This document shows, piece after piece, positions 24,222 through 32,125 of a DNA stretch of 32,656 bases. Made by a program: the position numbers and the translations under genes. Within the stretch, counting starts at the first letter, position 1, and each line of letters starts with the position of its first letter. Source of the stretch: Planctomycetota bacterium (GTDB lineage: Bacteria > Planctomycetota > J058). The notes under the pieces were generated by a model. It saw nothing but the letters and a program-made list of their open reading frames with translations, was not told the DNA's origin and ran no database searches. Location: the NCBI GenBank assembly GCA_003695705.1, contig RFHU01000247.1, positions 1 to 32,656 on the forward strand. Direction: 5' to 3'.

Positions 24222-25631
24222 TCAGCGCGCTCCGCGGCCGTGGAGAACGGCCCAGGGCGTGCGCGCCAGGATCCACAAGTCGAAGAGAAAGCTCCGCCGG
24301 CGGATGTAGTAGACGTCGAGCTGGATGCGCTCGTCGAGGTCGAGGGAGTCGCGGGCCTCGATTTGTTGCAGGCCGGTGAGGCCCGGCTTGGCCTTCAGCC
24401 GGCGGCGCTGGTGGGCGTCGTAGCGCGCCACGACTTCGGCGGTCTCGGGGCGCGGGCCCACTAGGCTCATCGTCCCCCCCACCACGTTGAAGAGCTGCGG
24501 CAGCTCGTCGAGGCTCCAGCGGCGCAGGAAGCGGCCCAGGCGGGTCACCCGCGGATCGTCGTGCAGCTTGTAGACCGGCTGCTCGAGGGCGTCGAGGTCG
24601 ACGACTTCGGCGAGGCGCGCAGGGGCGTCGGCAACCATGGAGCGCAGCTTCCACATGTCGAAGGGGACCCCGTTGCGGCCGATGCGTCGCTGGACGAAGA
24701 AGGCAGGCCCTTCGCTCTCCAGCCGCACCAGCAGGGCCAGCAGCGCCAGCAAGGGGAGGGAGAGGAGCAAGAGCGGCGTGGCCACGGCCAGGTCGAAGGC
24801 CCGCTTGAAGGCCAGACCGAGGCGGTCGTCGCGCTCCTCGCGAACGGAGATGAACGGGACGCCGTAGAGCTCGCTGAAATCGCGCGGCGTCACGAACAGG
24901 TCGTAAACGCGCGGCACGACGTGCGCGCGCACCCCGCAACGCGAGCAATCCTCCAGCAACTCGAAGAGCTCCAGCCGCCCGAGGCCGTCCGGGACGAGCA
25001 CCTCCCGAATGCCGTGCTCGGACAGGACGCGGTCGAGGTCGGCACGGGTCCCGAGAACGGGAAGGCCCGCTCGAGGCGTCGCGTCTCCGGCCGCGAGGAG
25101 CCCGCGCACGTCGAGCCCGTAGCGGCGATGGTCTTCAAGCCGCCGCAAAAGGGAGGTCGCCCGCTCGTCGGTGCCGACGATGAGCGCCGGAACGAGGCCT
25201 TCGCCGCGACGGTAGGCCTTGCGTCTTCGCTGGAGGACCGCAAGGCGCGGGAGGGGAAGAGCGAGGACGAGGATGCCGAGGGCGAGGATGCTGACCGAGC
25301 GCGAGTAGCTGAAGGCCCGGTAGTAGAACGTCGCCGCGAAGACCAGCAGGGCGGCCAGGGCCAAGGCCGAGAGGACCTGTTCGATGACGTCGAAGCCGCG
25401 CGGCGGGAGGCTCCGATAGAGCCCCCGCTGCCAGAAGACCCCCAGGAACACGACCAGGGCCACGGCGAGGGCCCGGCCGTAGTCGGCCAGTGGCGGCGGG
25501 GCGGCGACCGGTGTGAGGGCGAGTACCCCCCAGCGGAAGCGCAGCCAGTAGGCGAGCAGGAAGGCGCCGAGGACGAGCCCCGCGTCGGCGAGGAGGAGGA
25601 GGGTGGCGAGGCGGCGCGATGGGCGGACCAC
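24222..25631 (-). CDS. Polyprenyl glycosylphosphotransferase (initiating sugar transferase)
   Basis: This 469-residue protein starts a lipid-linked glycan by moving a sugar-1-phosphate from a nucleotide sugar to undecaprenyl phosphate. Four N-terminal membrane helices are followed by a CoA-binding-like Rossmann region ([20 protein letters not shown]). The C-terminal catalytic domain (from about 275) has [19 protein letters not shown], then [44 protein letters not shown] and [13 protein letters not shown]. These are diagnostic of the WbaP/WcaJ/PssY family. Length is normal. The GTG start lies 7 bases after the GT2 stop and the ribosome site is weak, so coupling is likely. The first sugar cannot be predicted with confidence. 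Confidence 0.93.
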   Translation of the reverse strand: MVRPSRRLATLLLLADAGLVLGAFLLAYWLRFRWGVLALTPVAAPPPLADYGRALAVALVVFLGVFWQRGLYRSLPPRGFDVIEQVLSALALAALLVFAATFYYRAFSYSRSVSILALGILVLALPLPRLAVLQRRRKAYRRGEGLVPALIVGTDERATSLLRRLEDHRRYGLDVRGLLAAGDATPRAGLPVLGTRADLDRVLSEHGIREVLVPDGLGRLELFELLEDCSRCGVRAHVVPRVYDLFVTPRDFSELYGVPFISVREERDDRLGLAFKRAFDLAVATPLLLLSLPLLALLALLVRLESEGPAFFVQRRIGRNGVPFDMWKLRSMVADAPARLAEVVDLDALEQPVYKLHDDPRVTRLGRFLRRWSLDELPQLFNVVGGTMSLVGPRPETAEVVARYDAHQRRRLKAKPGLTGLQQIEARDSLDLDERIQLDVYYIRRRSFLFDLWILARTPWAVLHGRGAR

Positions 25632-25638
25632 GGCGGGC

Positions 25639-26685
25639 TCAATGCGCTCCCGACGCGGGGGCGTTCCGGGGGAGGACCCCGCCGGCGAACTCCCTCAGGA
25701 TGCCGACCGTCAGGCCGGCGCCGAGGGCGCCGGCGCGCAGGGCGATGAGGAGGGGAGCGGCTAGGGCGAGGGGCGGATCGGCGCGGGCCGCCCGCGCCCA
25801 GAGCGGAAGCGCGCTGAGGCCGCACGCCGTGAGCGGAGTCCAGCAGGCGGCGGCCCACAGCGGGCCGAGGGGGCCGAGCAGGAGGGCGAAGGGGGTGGCC
25901 AGCGGCGCGGCGGTGGCCACCGGAAAGAGGAGGACCTGCAGCTTGAGGCTGGCGGGGGTGTGGGCGTCTCGGAGCGCTTTGCGCGGATGCCGGCGCAGGG
26001 TTGCGACCTTGTAGCAGCCGATCTTGAACTTCTTGCGCGCGTAGCTCCAGGGGCGGTCGGCGTGGAGGTGGGCGACGCGGGCGCTGGGGGCGAAGACCAG
26101 CCGGTGGCCGGCGGCGGCGACGCGGAAGGAGAGCTCCTGGTCTTCGGTGGAGGGAAGGCGGTAGCGCTCGTCGAAGCCACCGACGGCTTCGAGCACCGAG
26201 CGGCGGTAGACCGCCGCGTAGGTGTCCACGAAGTCGATGCTCGAGCGGCGGGCCATGCGCGCGTAGCGCTCCTCGTATTCCTGCTGGACGAAGCGCGCGG
26301 TGAGCGAGCGCTGCTCGGTCTCGTAGGCTCCCTTGGCGCCGGCGACGGTCGGATCGTCCAGCGGGGCGACGAGGGCGCGCAGGAAGCCGGGGCGCGGAGT
26401 GCAATCGGCGTCCGTGAACACGATGAGCTCGCCGCGCGCCGCGCGAACGCCGAGGTTTCGCGCGCGGGCCGGGCCGTCGCCGCCGGCGCGGACGACGTGG
26501 GCGCCGGCGGACTCGGCGACCCGCGCGGTCTCGTCCCGCGAGCCGTCGTCGACGACGATGACCTCCAGGCCGCCCGGCAGCTCATCGCGCTGGGCGAGCA
26601 GGGAGCGCACGCAGGCGCCGATGCTCCCCTCGGCGTCGCGGGCGGGAACGACCACGCTGGTCCGCGGCCGCGGGGCATCCGTCAC
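25639..26685 (-). CDS. GT2 glycosyltransferase with C-terminal membrane helices
   Basis: This 348-residue GT-A enzyme begins TSVVVPARDAEGSIGACVRSLLAQ. EVIVVDDGSRDET and VFTDADCTPRPGF (the DxD metal site) follow, and STEDQELSFRVAAAGH supplies the ED catalytic base region. Two or three hydrophobic segments near residues 240-335 attach it to the inner membrane. It would add a sugar to the growing lipid-linked chain. GTG 26685 overlaps the radical SAM stop (GTGA), and this gives a normal GT2 N-terminus. A longer in-frame reading from 26988 is Pro/Arg-rich and overlaps the neighbour, so I reject it. Confidence 0.92.
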   Translation of the reverse strand: MTDAPRPRTSVVVPARDAEGSIGACVRSLLAQRDELPGGLEVIVVDDGSRDETARVAESAGAHVVRAGGDGPARARNLGVRAARGELIVFTDADCTPRPGFLRALVAPLDDPTVAGAKGAYETEQRSLTARFVQQEYEERYARMARRSSIDFVDTYAAVYRRSVLEAVGGFDERYRLPSTEDQELSFRVAAAGHRLVFAPSARVAHLHADRPWSYARKKFKIGCYKVATLRRHPRKALRDAHTPASLKLQVLLFPVATAAPLATPFALLLGPLGPLWAAACWTPLTACGLSALPLWARAARADPPLALAAPLLIALRAGALGAGLTVGILREFAGGVLPRNAPASGAH

Positions 26686-28178
26686 GCCGCGGGGTCCCTC
26701 CCCGCAGCGGGACGGACTCCGCCGTCGCGGTGGAAGAGGTAGCGGGCGAAGGTGACGAAGGACTTCACGGTCCGCCGGGCCTCGTAGGGGTCGGTCGACA
26801 CTTGCCGCAGCTTGCGCAGTACGTAGCGCGGCCGCAAGTAGTATTCTCGCCGGGCCCGATCGCAGAAGCGGCGCAGCTCTTCGGAAGGCAGGCCCGGTCG
26901 GTGGACCACGCTGCGGTGGAGCCCTTCGGGCGTCAGCCAGCGGTCGTAGTCCGAAGTGGTCTCGAGGAGGCCCTCTCGCTCGGCCCACTCGTAGGCACGG
27001 GTGCCGGGGTAGACCATGAGGGGGAAGAACTGCGCCGTGTCGGGCTCGAGCCGCTTGGCGAATTCGAGGGTGCGCTGGAGGCTCTGGCGGGTCTCCCCGG
27101 GGTTGCCGACCATGAAGCAGCCGTGGACGAGCACGTCGGCGCGCTTGGCGTCGGAGAAGAAGCGCTCGATCTGGTCGACGCGGATGCGCTTCTCGACCGC
27201 GTCGAGGATCTCTTGGTCGGCGCTCTCCACGCCCACGCAGAGGAGCCGGAGCCCGGCCCGCCGCATGAGGCGGAGGGTTTCGTAGTCGACGTCGCAGCGC
27301 GCGTTGGCGGTCCAGCGGACGCGCACGCGCCGGCGGATCATCTCCTCGGCCAGGCGGCGGCAGCGCTTGCGGTCGACGGTGAGGGTGTCGTCCTCGATGA
27401 ACACCTCGCGCACGCCGGGGAACTCGCGCTCGATGAACTTGAACTCGTCGACCACGGCCTCCACGGGGCGACGGCGATAGCCGTGGCCGGTGAGGGTCTG
27501 GGGAAAGAGACAGTAGTTGCAGCGATACGGACAGCCTCGACCGGTGATGATGGCCACCACCGGGGAGCGGGTGATGGCGTAGAAATAGCGCTTCCAGTGG
27601 CCGTAGAGGTGGCGCCGGTAGACGCGCGCCACGTGGGGCAGCTCGCTGATGTCCGCCTGCTCGGGGCGATCGGGAGTGGCTACGAGGGCGCCGTCGGCGG
27701 CACGGTAGGTCAGGCCGGCAATGCCCTCGGGGTCGCCGCCCCCGCCTTCGAGGTGCCGGGCCAGGTCGAGGAGGGTCCAGTCGTATTCCTTGCGGGTGAC
27801 CGCGCGGACGCCGGGAGCGCGCGCCAGGGTCTCCTCGGGCCGAGCGCTGGTGTGGGTGCCGACCAGGATGGTGTAGGCGCCGGTCGCCTCGGCGATGGCC
27901 TCGGCGGCGCGGATGTCGTTGCGGATGGAGGGAGTGCTGGTGGCCACCGCGACCAGCTCGGGCCGGAAAGCCTGCGCGCGGCGCACGGCCTCGGCAAGGT
28001 CGATGTCCTCGCCGGGTCCGTCCACCAGGGAGACCTCGAAGCCGTGCGTCTCCAAGAGACCCGCCGCGTAGGCGAGCCAGATGGGGTAGTAGAGGGTGCG
28101 GCTCTTGGTCACCGCGGGGGAGCGCTGGTGGCTGCTGTAGTTGCGGTGGAAGGGAGCGTTGAGGCAGAAAACGCGCAT
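26682..28178 (-). CDS. B12-binding-type radical SAM enzyme
   Basis: This 498-residue protein has an N-terminal cobalamin-binding-like Rossmann domain (about 1-150; FEVSLVDGPGEDIDL, ELVAVATSTPSIRNDI, YTILVGTHTSARPEE). The radical SAM core follows, with the 4Fe-4S cysteines at 216, 220 and 223 (GRGCPYRCNYCLF). VFIEDDTLTVDRKR, GLRLLCVGVESAD and VHGCFMVGNPGET are typical of the class B / HpnJ-like group. The B12-binding domain lacks an obvious DxHxxG, as in many of these enzymes. Such proteins methylate or rearrange unactivated carbon in lipids, sugars or natural products. Here, being first in a glycan operon, it may modify a sugar or lipid carrier; that is inference. ATG 28178 is the only good start, with a weak AAGG before it. 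Confidence 0.87.
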   Translation of the reverse strand: MRVFCLNAPFHRNYSSHQRSPAVTKSRTLYYPIWLAYAAGLLETHGFEVSLVDGPGEDIDLAEAVRRAQAFRPELVAVATSTPSIRNDIRAAEAIAEATGAYTILVGTHTSARPEETLARAPGVRAVTRKEYDWTLLDLARHLEGGGGDPEGIAGLTYRAADGALVATPDRPEQADISELPHVARVYRRHLYGHWKRYFYAITRSPVVAIITGRGCPYRCNYCLFPQTLTGHGYRRRPVEAVVDEFKFIEREFPGVREVFIEDDTLTVDRKRCRRLAEEMIRRRVRVRWTANARCDVDYETLRLMRRAGLRLLCVGVESADQEILDAVEKRIRVDQIERFFSDAKRADVLVHGCFMVGNPGETRQSLQRTLEFAKRLEPDTAQFFPLMVYPGTRAYEWAEREGLLETTSDYDRWLTPEGLHRSVVHRPGLPSEELRRFCDRARREYYLRPRYVLRKLRQVSTDPYEARRTVKSFVTFARYLFHRDGGVRPAAGRDPAA

Positions 28179-28187
28179 GTGCTTCGC

Positions 28188-28193
28188 CTTATA
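28188..28193 (-). promoter_or_regulatory. Possible -10 element just before the radical SAM gene
   Basis: TATAAG on the minus strand, preceded by GGG, is an isolated A/T-rich hexamer 9 bases before ATG 28178. If used, the mRNA would have almost no 5' leader. No convincing -35 is visible. Confidence 0.3.
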
Positions 28194-28321
28194 CCCGCTG
28201 CGGGCGCGGGCATCACACCGCGGGGCGGAGGTTCGGGGCAGAGAAGGCGCAATTCGCCTCCCCGGAGCCTCGGAGCAAGCCGAGCGCACGCGCGGCGCAG
28301 GGAGGACCAGCCCGTACGCGC

Positions 28322-28354
28322 GCGCGGCGGCGATCCCGAGGACCGCCGCCGCGC
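28322..28354 (-). terminator. Hairpin terminator after tRNA-Ser
   Basis: GCGCGGCGG (28322-28330) and CCGCCGCGC (28346-28354) form a perfect 9-bp stem with a 15-base loop, beginning 5 bases past the tRNA 3' end on the minus strand. No T-tract follows. Confidence 0.5.
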
Positions 28355-28359
28355 AGCGT

Positions 28360-28446
28360 CGGAGGGGGGGGGATTCGAACCCCCGGAAGAGTTGCCTCCT
28401 CACTGGTTTTCGAAACCAGCCCGTTCGACCGCTCCGGCACCCCTCC
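28360..28446 (-). tRNA. tRNA-Ser (anticodon CGA)
   Basis: This 87-base class II tRNA folds fully. The 7-bp acceptor GGAGGGG pairs with CCCCTCC, with discriminator G73 as in bacterial serine tRNAs. The anticodon stem CTGGT/ACCAG has loop TTCGAAA, giving anticodon CGA (reads UCG). There is a long variable arm with a GAGGAGGCAACTCTTCC-type hairpin, and the T stem is GGGGG/CCCCC with loop TTCGAAT. The 3' CCA is not encoded. UCG is a frequent serine codon in a genome this GC-rich. The gene sits between the divergent polysaccharide operons and is followed by a hairpin. No integrase or att duplicate is visible beside it. Confidence 0.95.
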
Positions 28447-28456
28447 CGGGATCGGA

Positions 28457-28485
28457 ACGTTACCCCGCGCTCAGGCGAGGCGCAA
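28457..28485 (-). promoter_or_regulatory. Promoter of tRNA-Ser
   Basis: On the minus strand TTGCGC (28480-28485), a 17-base spacer, then TAACGT (28457-28462), ending 10 bases before the mature tRNA 5' end. Spacing and position are right for a stable-RNA promoter. The next bases (TTCCGATCCCG) are GC-rich and could act as a discriminator. Both hexamers are moderate matches. Confidence 0.5.
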
Positions 28486-28597
28486 GGCACGGCTCGGCAG
28501 TAGACTCGCGCGAAGAGCGGGTTGCGGAGGAGGCACGCTTGCCCACCGGTTCGGCGAAGGCAGTCCGCACGGCGTCGCACCCAAGGAGGAGGGTTCG

Positions 28598-29557
28598 GTG
28601 CCGCGCGCGCTGATCTGCGGGGTGGGAGGGCAGGACGGCGCGTACCTCGCGCGCCTCTTGCTCGACAAGGGCTACGAGGTCCACGGAACCTCGCGGGACG
28701 CGCAGGTCAATTCCTTCGAGCGTCTGGCGCGCCTGGGAATTCGCGAGCGCGTGCACACCTTCAGCATGTCGCTGCACGACTTTCGTTCCGTCCTCTGGGG
28801 GCTAAAGCGGGTCCGCCCCGACGAGGTCTACAACCTCTCCGGGCAGAGTTCGGTCGGGCTCAGCTTCGGCCAGCCGGTGGAGACGCACGACAGCATTGCC
28901 CTGGGGACCTTGAACCTGCTCGAAGCGGTCCGCTTCACCGAGTTGCCGATTCGCCTCTACAACGCCGGCTCGAGCGAGTGCTTCGGGAACACCCCCGAGC
29001 CCGCCGACGAGGCAACGCCCTTCCGGCCGCGCAGTCCCTACGCGGTCGCCAAGGCCGCCGCCCATTGGGAAGTCTCCAACTACCGCGAGGCGTACGGGCT
29101 CTACGCCTGCACCGGTATCCTCTTCAACCACGAGTCCCCCTTGCGCCCCGCGCGCTTCGTGACGCGGAAGATCGTGAAGGCCGCCTGCCGCATTGCCGCC
29201 GGCGACCCGGAGCCCCTGCGCCTCGGCAACCTTGCCGTGCGGCGCGACTGGGGCTGGGCGCCCGAATACGTGGAGGCCATGTGGCGTATGCTGCAGCGGC
29301 CCGAGCCCGAGGACTTCGTGGTCGCCACCGGGAAGACTTGCTCCTTGGAGGACTTCGTGCGCGAAGTCTTCGCCGCGGCCGGACTCGATTGGCGCGAACA
29401 CGTCCTGCGCGACCCCGAACTCCTCCGGCCCTTGGACGTGGCGGTCAGCCGAGCGAGCCCCCGGCGCGCCCGCGAACGCCTCGGCTGGGAGGCCCGCTGC
29501 ACGATGCCCGAGGTCGCCCGCCGCCTGCTCCACGCCGAGCGCACGGGCGAGGTGTGA
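28598..29557 (+). CDS. gmd: GDP-mannose 4,6-dehydratase-family enzyme
   Basis: This 319-residue SDR extended enzyme converts GDP-mannose to GDP-4-keto-6-deoxymannose with bound NADP. It shows the modified nucleotide-binding motif GVGGQDGAYLARLLL (residues 8 onward), the NLSGQSSVGLSF strand with its active-site region, AGSSECFG, the catalytic YxxxK at Tyr148/Lys152 (SPYAVAK), FNHESPLRP, and RDWGWAPEYVEAMW near the C-terminus. These segments together are specific to Gmd, although several positions differ from the usual consensus (GITGQDGSYL, STSELYG). GTG 28598 has AAGGAGG 8 bases upstream. It supplies a deoxysugar precursor for the polysaccharide genes. A partner reductase such as fcl or rmd is not present in the window. 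Confidence 0.9.
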   Translation: MPRALICGVGGQDGAYLARLLLDKGYEVHGTSRDAQVNSFERLARLGIRERVHTFSMSLHDFRSVLWGLKRVRPDEVYNLSGQSSVGLSFGQPVETHDSIALGTLNLLEAVRFTELPIRLYNAGSSECFGNTPEPADEATPFRPRSPYAVAKAAAHWEVSNYREAYGLYACTGILFNHESPLRPARFVTRKIVKAACRIAAGDPEPLRLGNLAVRRDWGWAPEYVEAMWRMLQRPEPEDFVVATGKTCSLEDFVREVFAAAGLDWREHVLRDPELLRPLDVAVSRASPRRARERLGWEARCTMPEVARRLLHAERTGEV

Positions 29558-29558
29558 G

Positions 29559-29580
29559 GCCCGCCCTTGCGAAAGCGGGC
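29559..29580 (+). terminator. Hairpin after gmd
   Basis: Immediately after the TGA, GCCCGC and GCGGGC (29559-29564 and 29575-29580) pair, and the loop can fold further as CTT-GCGA-AAG with a GNRA-type tetraloop. There is no T-tract. It may attenuate transcription between gmd and the glycosyltransferase 120 bases on. The gap 29558-29678 otherwise holds only a direct repeat of GGCGTCCCGGC. Confidence 0.4.
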
Positions 29581-29678
29581 GGCGTCCCGGCCGCGGCTCG
29601 CGCGAACGGAAGGCGTCCCGGCACCCCCCGCGCGCGGTGTGCCTCGACGCGCGTCCTACGCTGCCGAAGGAGGCCGGC

Positions 29679-31982
29679 GTGAACCCAACTGCGCGCCGGC
29701 GGCGGGTCGTCGGCCTGGACCTCAGCAGCGAACCCGTGCGCTCGACCGGCGTCGGGCGCTACGCCGTCGCCCTCTGCCGGGCCCTGGCCGAACTGGATCC
29801 GCCGGACGTCCGCTTCGTCGCCTTCGGGCCACGGGGACTCGGGTTGCAGGAGGTGCCGGGCCTCGAGGTGGTGGCGACGCCCTTCGGCGAGGGGCGCTCC
29901 GCAGCCCGTCGCGCTTTCCAGCAGACCGCCTTGCCCGCGCTCGCGCGCGCGCGCGGGGTGGAACTCCTCCACTCGGTGAACAACCTGCCGCCCCTCGGCT
30001 GGCCTGAGTCCCTGGTGCTCACCTTCCAGGACGCCAAGCTCTACCGGGCAGCAGCGGGCGCCCCCCTCCCGCGCCGCTTCTACCGGCGCTCGATGCACCG
30101 CTGGGGAGCCCGCCGTGCGCGCCGGGTCCTGGTCGCCTCCGAGTACTCCAAGCGCGAGGCCGTGCGGGCGCTGGGCGTCGCTCCCCACCGGGTGCGGGTG
30201 GTGCCCTTCGGCGTCGAGGCCGAGCGCTTCGCGCCCAGCGAAGCGACCGAGCGCAGCGACCCTGCGGTCCTCGCCCGACACCACCTGAACAGTGGGACCT
30301 ACGTCCTCAGCGTCGCGACCCGCGAGCCGGCCAAGAACCTCCCCCGGGTGCTGCGGGCCTTCGCCTCGCTCGCCAGCAGACGCTCGGACATCGAACTCGT
30401 CCTCTGCGGCGGACGGGGCTGGGGAGGTGACGACCTGGAGGCGTTGTCCGCGCGCCTGGGCATCGCGCAGCGGGTCCGCTTCCTCGGCTACGTCGCGGAC
30501 GAGGACCTGCCGGCCCTCTACCGCAGCGCGCGCGCCTTCCTCTTTCCCTCGCTCGTGGAGGGCTTCGGGCTGCCCATCCTCGAGGCCATGGCGGCCGGCA
30601 CGCCGGTGGTGACGAGCACGGCCACCGCCTGCCCCGAAACCGCCGGCGGCGCGGCCGTCCTGGTCGACCCGGCAGACGTGGTCGACATCGCGCGAGGCCT
30701 GGCCGAAGCCCTGGAGCCCGAGCGCGCGGCCGACCTGCGCGCGCGCGGACTCGCCCGCGCGTCCCAGTGCACCTGGCGCCGCTGCGCCGAGGGCACGCTG
30801 GCCTGCTACCGCGAAGCGATCGCCGAGCGCTCGGGCGGGGGGCGCCGCGTCCACGTGACCAGCCTGCTCTCCCCCGCGGGCTTCTACGACGGCGCCGAGG
30901 GAGGGGCTTCGCGGGACCGCGCGCTGGTCGAGCACCTGGGCAGGGTGCCCGGCGCGCGGGTGCACTACCTGGCTCGGGACCGCCGCTACCCCCTCCGCCT
31001 GGCCCGTTTCCTCTACGCCTTGGCGCGCGAGCGAGGCGCCTGCTTCTACCTGCAGTACCCGCGCTTGCCGGCCACCCTGCGCACACGCGGCCTGCCTCGG
31101 CGCCTCCTCCGCGAGGCCTTCCTGCTCGCGCTGCGCCGCGCGGCGGCGCGCAACCGCGTCCTGGTCGATGTTTCCGACCTCCCCGTGGAGCAGGCCGAGA
31201 GCCTCGGCTTGGAGCTGCCGAGGGACGAGGCCCAGGCCTTCCGCGAATTCGAGGCGAGCCTGGCCGAGCTCCCCGTGGAGACGGTGTTCGCGGCCGAGGC
31301 GATGGCGCGCTACGCGCAACGAGCGCGCGGCCTCGACCCCGCCCGCGGCCGGATCGCCCTCAACGGCGCGCCGCGGGCGTCGGTCCGCAGCGCCGAGGCC
31401 GGCGAGCGCACACCGGCGACCCTGCGCCTGGTCTACGCGGGGACGCTCCGGCGCGGGTGCGGACTCGAAGAATTGCTCGACGCCTTCGCCGCGGTGCGTC
31501 GGCCCGCGCAACTGGTCCTGCTGGGAAGCGACGGCGAGTGGCTGCGCGGGGCGCTCGACGAGCGCGTACGGCTCGTCGGAGGCCGGGAGGAAGCGGAAGC
31601 CCACCGATTGGCGGGCGCCTGCCACCTCGGCCTCGTCCCCTACGACCCTTCCCTCCCCTACCTGCGTCTGGTGTACCCCATCAAGGCGAGCTTCTACTGG
31701 AGCGCGGGCCTCCCGGTCCTCTCGACGCCCCTCCCCGAGGTGGAAGCGCGCATTGCGTCCGGCGCGGCGGGCCGCTGCCTGCCGCTCTCCGAGTGGCCTG
31801 CCTGGATCGACGCCCTGGGCGCCGAGGAACTCGCTGCGTTGGAGGCGCAAGCGCGGGCGCGGGCGGCGGACTTCACCTGGGAGCGAACGCTGGCCGACCT
31901 CCTTGCGTCCCTGGGTGGACCGGCGCGCGGGGCGAACCGCACGACGCGAAGAGTTCCTCCCCGGGCTGCCGACGGCGCCTGA
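29679..31982 (+). CDS. Tandem GT4-GT4 glycosyltransferase fusion
   Basis: This 767-residue protein holds two GT-B glycosyltransferase units. Unit 1 (about 1-380) starts GLDLSSEPVRSTGVGRYAVAL and ends with the GT4 donor-binding signature: FPSLVEGFGLPILEAMAAG, then TPVVTS (about 290-313), with YVLSVATREPAKNLPRVLRA and VRVVPFGVEAERF before it. Unit 2 (about 387-767) starts VHVTSLLSPAGFYDG and carries LRLVYAGTLRRGCGLEELLD, LVLLGSDGEWL and AGACHLGLVPYDPS. Its EGxGLPxxE motif is replaced by YPIKASFYWSAGLPVLS, as in GT4-like/WsaF-type enzymes. GTG 29679 has AAGGAGG with a 5-base spacer. A single chain may add two sugars in succession, or unit 2 may be regulatory. Codon use is like its neighbours, and I see no frameshift at the junction. 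Confidence 0.88.
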   Translation: MNPTARRRRVVGLDLSSEPVRSTGVGRYAVALCRALAELDPPDVRFVAFGPRGLGLQEVPGLEVVATPFGEGRSAARRAFQQTALPALARARGVELLHSVNNLPPLGWPESLVLTFQDAKLYRAAAGAPLPRRFYRRSMHRWGARRARRVLVASEYSKREAVRALGVAPHRVRVVPFGVEAERFAPSEATERSDPAVLARHHLNSGTYVLSVATREPAKNLPRVLRAFASLASRRSDIELVLCGGRGWGGDDLEALSARLGIAQRVRFLGYVADEDLPALYRSARAFLFPSLVEGFGLPILEAMAAGTPVVTSTATACPETAGGAAVLVDPADVVDIARGLAEALEPERAADLRARGLARASQCTWRRCAEGTLACYREAIAERSGGGRRVHVTSLLSPAGFYDGAEGGASRDRALVEHLGRVPGARVHYLARDRRYPLRLARFLYALARERGACFYLQYPRLPATLRTRGLPRRLLREAFLLALRRAAARNRVLVDVSDLPVEQAESLGLELPRDEAQAFREFEASLAELPVETVFAAEAMARYAQRARGLDPARGRIALNGAPRASVRSAEAGERTPATLRLVYAGTLRRGCGLEELLDAFAAVRRPAQLVLLGSDGEWLRGALDERVRLVGGREEAEAHRLAGACHLGLVPYDPSLPYLRLVYPIKASFYWSAGLPVLSTPLPEVEARIASGAAGRCLPLSEWPAWIDALGAEELAALEAQARARAADFTWERTLADLLASLGGPARGANRTTRRVPPRAADGA

Positions 31983-32081
31983 GCGCAGCGGGCTGCTCGG
32001 GTAAGCGCAGCGGGTCGCCAAAGCGGGCGCGACTCGAGGGCGAGGGTTCCCGCAAGCCATCGCGTCGCGCTCGGTCCCGGC

Positions 32082-32105
32082 GGCGGGGGCGCAAGTCGCC
32101 CCGCC
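32082..32105. terminator. Hairpin between convergent glycosyltransferase genes
   Basis: GGCGGGGGCG - CAAGT - CGCCCCGCC forms a 9-bp stem with one bulged G. It lies 100 bases after the GT4-GT4 stop and 20 bases beyond the stop of the opposing GT2 gene, so it can serve both. The remaining bases of this gap include a direct repeat GCGCAGCGGG and no gene. Confidence 0.5.
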
Positions 32106-32125
32106 TCCGCCCTCCTTCGCTCCGC

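Noticed and set aside
26686-26988. N-terminal extension of the GT2 gene
   Set aside because: The extension is Arg/Pro-rich, overlaps the radical SAM gene by 300 bases, and the GTGA overlap gives a normal GT2 start.
28320-28450. Genomic island integrated at tRNA-Ser
   Set aside because: No integrase, no duplicated tRNA 3' end and no change in base composition are visible on either side within the window.
22365-28613. Long plus-strand frames opposite the polysaccharide operon (for example 22365-23600 and 26730-28613)
   Set aside because: These mirror well-recognised minus-strand genes, have no ribosome sites and show no family motifs.
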